A program made the translations under genes and the position numbers. Positions 43,290 to 47,452 of a stretch of DNA of 47,452 nt are shown piece after piece. The notes below the pieces were generated by a model, which had not been told where the DNA came from, searched no databases, and saw only the letters and a program-made list of their open reading frames with translations. How positions within the stretch are numbered: the stretch's first letter is position 1; each line of letters begins with the position of its first letter. This DNA is from Nocardia elegans NBRC 108235 (lineage in GTDB: Bacteria; Actinomycetota; Actinomycetes; Mycobacteriales; Mycobacteriaceae), in NCBI RefSeq assembly GCF_001612845.1, contig NZ_BDBF01000057.1:1-47452 (forward strand). Direction: 5' to 3'.

Positions 43290-45158
43290 TCAGGACTGTG
43301 CCCCGCGCGCATGACGTCCGGACGGGCCCGCCGACGGCAGCATCGTATCGGCATGACGTCGCAGCTCGGCCACCACTCGCAATTGCCGCTCGAGTTCCGC
43401 GCCCCGCTGCGCGCGCTGGGCGTTGGCCACACCGGCGGCATCCTGCGCGGCCTGCAGCGAATCGTTGATCGAACGCAGACTGCGGTCGGCGATGCCGGTG
43501 AAGTGATCGCGCAGAATGCGATGGATGCGATGCAGCCGGTCGCGCGACTCCTTGCCCGCCTCGAAACTCACATCGTCGAGGTAGCGGCGCACCGCCATCT
43601 TCGCCTCGCCGCGCTTGCGCGCCAGCCGTTCTCGTTTGTCGTCGCGAAACGCCTTGCCGCCCAGCAGCACACCCGCGCCGAGCGACACCGGGTTGATCAG
43701 CGCCAGGCCCGCGACCGTACTGGCCAGGCCGATCATCACCATGCCGCCGTAGGAACCGCGCATACCGACGAGCAACTTGTGGCCGATGCCGAGATCCGGC
43801 TCGAGATCAGCCAGCGTGACCGCCGCCACCCGGGACTCCTCCAACTCCGAACCCGACCGCACCGCAGGCAGATCCACCGCGCCGAATTCGAGGAAGTGCT
43901 CGGCCACCCGCTCGGCCAAGTGGATGGCGCGATGATGCGTCCACAGCAGATTGTCGCCGATGGCGGTGTCGGTCGTATGCATCAGCCATTGTTCCAATTG
44001 ATCCCACAGCCGGCCGGGATCGTTCTCGTCGATCCATTCCTCGGCGGTTCTGCCGATGGCGCGCAACCGGTCTCGCAAGTCGTGGTCGATATCGCCGGCC
44101 AGATCGGTGACGCCGTCGCCCAGCGTCTGCTGCCAGGCCGCGGTCCGGCGATGCAGCTCCTCGGCCTGTGCCTTGGCGGTGCGCAGTTCGCGGATGGCGG
44201 CCGCACCGCGCTCGGGATCACGCAGGGCGACCAGTTCACTGCTGAGCGCCAGTGCGAGATGTTCTGCGGCAGAGGAGATGTCGAGAGCCACCGCGCGTTG
44301 CGCCGCCGCCTTGTCCCGGGCGACCACCTGCTCCCGCAGGAAGTCGAACAGGACACCGAAACCGGATTCCCGGCCCAGTTGCTGATCCTGCAGCCGCATG
44401 GCGTGGCTGCGCAGCAGCGCCGAGACCGGGATGATCGGCAGCGCCAGGCGATTGCGCTCCAGATGCGCCTGGTCGGCCTGCAATACCTGCCGCCAATGCG
44501 GATACAGATCGATCTTGCTGAGAATCAGCGCCACGGCCGGGCACAGTTCGCGCACCTGCCGCAGGAAGTCGACCTCCGGTTCGGTCAGTTCGGTGGAGGC
44601 ATCCGAGAGCAGCAGCACCGCATCGGCGGCCGGGGCCAGGGCGAGAACCGCTGCGGCCGTGGCGGTTGCGTGGCCGCCGACCGGCGGGGTGTCGATGACG
44701 ACGATCCCGTCGGCCAGCAGCGGATTCGGCAACTCGATCTCCACCCGCGCCACGCGGCCGTGCGGAGACTGCGGCGTGACGGTGTGAATATCGCCGAGCG
44801 GCAGGGGAATCCGCCGGTTGTCCCGCTCGTCACCGGACGGCGTGGTGACAACGGTCTCGGCCCGGGCCTGCGGTCCGTGCGAGAGCACGATCGGTACCCC
44901 GGTGGTCGCATCGTCTCCGACCGGGCTGATGTCGAGATTCAGCAGCGCGTTGACGAATTGACTCTTGCCCTGGTTGCCCAGGCCCACCACCACGATACGG
45001 CGGCGGGGGTCGCGGATCCGGTCGGCCAGCACCTCCAGCCGGCCGACCAGATCGTCACGATCGGCGGTGCGCGCGGCGGTGATGGTTTCGGCGAGAATCC
45101 GCGACAGCGGTGAGGCAGGCGCCTCCGGGGCGGTGTCCGCCACGACCACACTGCTCAT
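43290..45158 (-). CDS. iniA: Dynamin-like GTPase IniA
   Basis: 622 aa from ATG at 45158, near the 640 aa of mycobacterial IniA. GTPase motifs: P-loop GLGNQGKSQ (59-67, Lys65), G3 DTPP (156-159) and G4 SKID (214-217). A long helical stalk follows, with a hydrophobic hairpin (MIGLASTVAGLALINPVSLGAGVLL, about 482-508) suited to membrane insertion, then a C-terminal helical bundle. IniA of mycobacteria binds membranes and causes fission in vitro. The upstream IniB-like gene ends 51 bp before it on the same strand, so the order iniB-iniA-iniC is preserved. Confidence 0.88.
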   Translation of the reverse strand: MSSVVVADTAPEAPASPLSRILAETITAARTADRDDLVGRLEVLADRIRDPRRRIVVVGLGNQGKSQFVNALLNLDISPVGDDATTGVPIVLSHGPQARAETVVTTPSGDERDNRRIPLPLGDIHTVTPQSPHGRVARVEIELPNPLLADGIVVIDTPPVGGHATATAAAVLALAPAADAVLLLSDASTELTEPEVDFLRQVRELCPAVALILSKIDLYPHWRQVLQADQAHLERNRLALPIIPVSALLRSHAMRLQDQQLGRESGFGVLFDFLREQVVARDKAAAQRAVALDISSAAEHLALALSSELVALRDPERGAAAIRELRTAKAQAEELHRRTAAWQQTLGDGVTDLAGDIDHDLRDRLRAIGRTAEEWIDENDPGRLWDQLEQWLMHTTDTAIGDNLLWTHHRAIHLAERVAEHFLEFGAVDLPAVRSGSELEESRVAAVTLADLEPDLGIGHKLLVGMRGSYGGMVMIGLASTVAGLALINPVSLGAGVLLGGKAFRDDKRERLARKRGEAKMAVRRYLDDVSFEAGKESRDRLHRIHRILRDHFTGIADRSLRSINDSLQAAQDAAGVANAQRAQRGAELERQLRVVAELRRHADTMLPSAGPSGRHARGAQS

Positions 45159-45209
45159 TTTCGTTGCACCCCAACCTTTTTCGTTGACCGAACCGATTCT
45201 TCGCTACCC

Positions 45210-47452
45210 TCAGTGCAGCAGTCCGCCGGTGATGTCGCCGGAGGCGTGCGTATCGGTGACGGTCGAGGCGTGGCCGGAGGTGTCACCGAACAGGCTCGAA
45301 TCCGTGTGACCGCCGGTATCGAGCCCGCCCGACAGCGAGCTGTTGCCGCCCGCCGCCAGGGTGCTGTCGATGCCGCTGTGCGCACCGAGGGCGCTGTCCA
45401 CGCCGCCGCCGATACCCGAGGCGCCGACGCCGGAGATATCGGTGCCGACACCGCTGCCGAACGCGTGCGACACATCGACACCGGACCAGGTGCCGGCGGC
45501 CGTACCCGAGAGCGCCGAGGAGGCATCCGTGCCCGCGTGCAGCCCCGAGTCGACCGAACCCGTCAGACCCGAGCTCGCATCGGCGCCCGCGTGCAACCCC
45601 GAATCCGCCGCGCCCGACAGCGAGGTCGACAGATCGCCCGCACCGTGGAGACCGGACTCCGCGGTCCCGGACAAGGAGGTTCCGAGGTCACCGGCACTGT
45701 GCACACCCGACGCGGCGGTCCCGGACAGCGATGTCCCCAGGTCGCCCGCACTGTGCACAGCCCCCGCGCCCGCGCCGGACAACGACGTGCCCAAGTCGCC
45801 CGCACTGTGCACGGCACCGGCACCAGCGCCGGACAGCGAGGTGCCCAACTCGCCCGCACTGTGCACGGCCCCGGCGCCCGCTCCCGAGAGCGAGGTCGCC
45901 AAGTCGCCGGCACTGTGGACGCCCGCATCCGCTGATCCGGACAGGGAGGTTCCGAGGCCCGTCGCGCTGTTCACACCGGACGTCGCCGCACCCGACAGCG
46001 AGGACGACAGATCCCCGGCCGCATGCGCACCCGAGGCCGCGGCCCCGGACAGATCCGCGCCGGTGTGCACACCGCTGCCGAGACCACCGGACAACCCGGT
46101 CTCCAACCCGGTCGCACCCTGCGCCCCCGAAGCCACGGCCCCGCCGAGCCCGGCGCCGATACCGGTGGCACCCCCGAGTCCCGCGGCGGCATTGGCAGCA
46201 CCACCGAGCGCCCCACCGAGCCCGGCACCGGCATTCGCGGCACCACCCAGGGCACCACCGAGCCCGGCATTGGCGTTCGCCGCACCGTTCAGGGCGCTAC
46301 CCAGTCCCGCACCGGCATTCGCCGCACCACCCAAGGCACCACCGAGCCCGGCACCGGCGTTCGCCGCACCGTTCAGGGCGCTACCCAATCCCGCACCGGC
46401 ATTCGCCGCACCACCCAAGGCACCACCGAGCCCCGCACCGGCATTCGCAGCGCCGCCCAGTCCCGCTCCGGCATTCGCGGCACCGTTCAGTGCACCACCG
46501 ATACCACCCTGCGCAGCACCGCTCAGCGCACCGCCCAAATCTCCGGCCGCCTGTGTCGCATCCGACAGATCGCCGCCGATCCCGGCACCGGCATCGGCCG
46601 CCCCGCTGAGTGAACCCCCAAGGCCCGCAGTTGCATTCGCCGCTCCCCCGAGTGCGCCACCGAGCCCAGCGCCCGCTTGGGTCGCACCCCCGAGAGCACC
46701 ACCGAGGTCGGCTCCGACCTGCGTCGCACCACCCAGATCGCCACCCGCATGGACCGAATTCCCGAGTGAACCTTCCAGCCCCGCACCAGCATTGGCGGCA
46801 CCACCCAAGGCACCGCCCAGTCCGGCACCGGCGTCCGCCATGCCACCCACCGCGCCACCGAGTCCAGCGCCCGCGTCGGCTGTACCACCCAAGGCACCAC
46901 CCAACTCGGAGCCCACCGCGGTCGCGGCGCCCGCGGCACCGGACAGCCCCGCACCCAAGTCACCTCCCGCATTCAGCGCACCACCAAGGCCGGCACCCGC
47001 ATCGGCAACACCGCCCAGCGCGCCTCCCAGTCCTGCACCGGCATTCGCCGCGCCACCCAAAGCACCACCGAGTTCGGAGCCCGCGCCGGTCGCGGCACCG
47101 GCAGCACCGGACAGCCCCTCACCCAAGTCACCCACCGCATTCAGCGCACCACCCAGACCCGCACCGGCGTTGGCCGCACCACTCAGTGCACCTCCCAGAC
47201 CAGCACCCGCGTTGGCGGCACCGTCCAAGGCACCTCCCAGCTCGGAGCCCACCCCGGTCACCGCACCCGCAGCACCGGACACCCCCGCACCCAAGTCACC
47301 CCCCGCATTCAGCGCACCGCCGAGACCCGCCCCGGCCTCCGCCGCACCGCCGAGCGCACCACCGAGACCCGCTCCCGCATCGGCAGCACCGCCCAGCGCG
47401 CCACCGAGCCCGGCACCGGCGTTGGCCGCACCGCCCAACGCGCCACCGAGTT
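45210..47452 (-). CDS. iniB: Gly/Ala-rich repeat protein, IniB-like, cut by the right edge
   Basis: At least 746 aa; the frame continues past 47452, so the N-terminus (where an IniB domain would lie) is missing. Two repeat zones are visible. The first (encoded about 46100-47452) consists of 14-residue units of the type GGALGGAANAGAGL, arranged in part as 56-residue super-repeats. The second (about 45590-46075) has 18-residue units of the type HSAGDLGTSLSGAGAGAV. The C-terminal 100 residues are Ser/Gly/His-rich and less regular, ending ASGDITGGLLH. Position directly upstream of iniA supports an IniB identity, although mycobacterial IniB is smaller (479 aa, as I recall). A surface-exposed or fibrous role is possible but unproven. 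Confidence 0.78.
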   Translation of the reverse strand, partial: LGGALGGAANAGAGLGGALGGAADAGAGLGGALGGAAEAGAGLGGALNAGGDLGAGVSGAAGAVTGVGSELGGALDGAANAGAGLGGALSGAANAGAGLGGALNAVGDLGEGLSGAAGAATGAGSELGGALGGAANAGAGLGGALGGVADAGAGLGGALNAGGDLGAGLSGAAGAATAVGSELGGALGGTADAGAGLGGAVGGMADAGAGLGGALGGAANAGAGLEGSLGNSVHAGGDLGGATQVGADLGGALGGATQAGAGLGGALGGAANATAGLGGSLSGAADAGAGIGGDLSDATQAAGDLGGALSGAAQGGIGGALNGAANAGAGLGGAANAGAGLGGALGGAANAGAGLGSALNGAANAGAGLGGALGGAANAGAGLGSALNGAANANAGLGGALGGAANAGAGLGGALGGAANAAAGLGGATGIGAGLGGAVASGAQGATGLETGLSGGLGSGVHTGADLSGAAASGAHAAGDLSSSLSGAATSGVNSATGLGTSLSGSADAGVHSAGDLATSLSGAGAGAVHSAGELGTSLSGAGAGAVHSAGDLGTSLSGAGAGAVHSAGDLGTSLSGTAASGVHSAGDLGTSLSGTAESGLHGAGDLSTSLSGAADSGLHAGADASSGLTGSVDSGLHAGTDASSALSGTAAGTWSGVDVSHAFGSGVGTDISGVGASGIGGGVDSALGAHSGIDSTLAAGGNSSLSGGLDTGGHTDSSLFGDTSGHASTVTDTHASGDITGGLLH
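45600..46060 (-). repeat. 54-bp tandem repeat in iniB (18-residue units)
   Basis: The block CTGTGCAC (His-Ser/Val-His codons) recurs at 45697, 45751, 45805 and 45859, with variants at 45643, 45913, 45967 and 46021, each exactly 54 bp apart. Eight or more units are recognisable. Confidence 0.85.
46818..47321 (-). repeat. Three 168-bp super-repeats in iniB (56 residues, four 14-mers each)
   Basis: Units occupy 47154-47321, 46986-47153 and 46818-46985. Each encodes the same order of 14-mers: GGALNAGGDLGAGV type, SGAAGAVTGVGSEL type, then two GGALxGxAxAGAGL units. Unit starts were checked at the base level (GG-GGT-GCG-CTG-AAT pattern). Confidence 0.85.

Noticed and set aside
45600..47452. CRISPR-like regular repeats
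   Set aside because: The repeats are in-frame, contiguous, protein-coding units of 42, 54 and 168 bp without unique spacers or cas genes.

Overview
The window looks like a chromosomal segment of a mycolate-containing actinobacterium, most probably Nocardia or a close relative. It is GC-rich with strong third-position GC, uses many GTG starts, and encodes an IniB/IniA/IniC cluster, an EmbR-type regulator, a fused HadA/HadB-type dehydratase, type II flavohemoglobin-like proteins and a dnaK-grpE-dnaJ-hspR operon with HAIR operators. From memory, many genes match the Mycobacterium tuberculosis interval Rv0341-Rv0385 (iniBAC, dnaK operon, Rv0361, fba, Rv0364, Rv0365c, Rv0380c, pyrE, Rv0383c, clpB, Rv0385), but here the heat-shock and ini blocks lie beyond clpB instead of before fba. 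No tRNA, rRNA, insertion sequence, prophage or CRISPR array was seen.

Layout. 1-8.3 kb: a left-truncated membrane protein with a Gly-Pro-Gln repeat tail, a HadA/HadB-like dehydratase, a secreted DUF4185 protein next to an EmbR-like SARP-FHA regulator, class II aldolase, and two coupled DedA proteins. 8.3-17.1 kb: a GH76-like protein, a WYL regulator divergent from a short UvrA-like ATPase, a SpoU/TrmH methyltransferase, a two-component system, a Uma2 nuclease-fold protein and a small membrane protein. 17.1-22 kb: a minus-strand run of a YhhN-like protein, FabH-type synthase, pyrE, an SDR and an Rv0383c-like membrane protein. 22-24.7 kb: an alpha/beta hydrolase divergent from an AraC regulator, then a DUF5666 membrane protein.

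24.8-35.7 kb is a stress block: clpB; three flavohemoglobin-family reductases, the middle one without a globin domain; then hspR-dnaJ-grpE-dnaK. Both clpB and dnaK carry HspR-type HAIR inverted repeats together with GGAA-N17-CGTT promoters of the SigH type, so they are probably under dual control (repression by HspR, activation by a SigH-like factor). 35.7-41.5 kb: an HhH-GPD repair-type protein, two paralogous DUF1707 membrane proteins, a zinc alcohol dehydrogenase, and a haloalkane dehalogenase followed by an ECF-like sigma factor. 41.6 kb to the right edge: iniC and iniA (bacterial dynamin-like GTPases) downstream of a very repetitive Gly/Ala-rich IniB-like protein that runs off the window.

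The best leads for something undescribed are the three-member flavohemoglobin-like cluster between clpB and hspR, the pairing of an EmbR-type regulator with a DUF4185 (probable endo-D-arabinanase family) enzyme, the hierarchical 14/56-residue repeat of the IniB-like protein, and the duplicated DUF1707 membrane proteins. All functional calls come from reading motifs; no database search was run.
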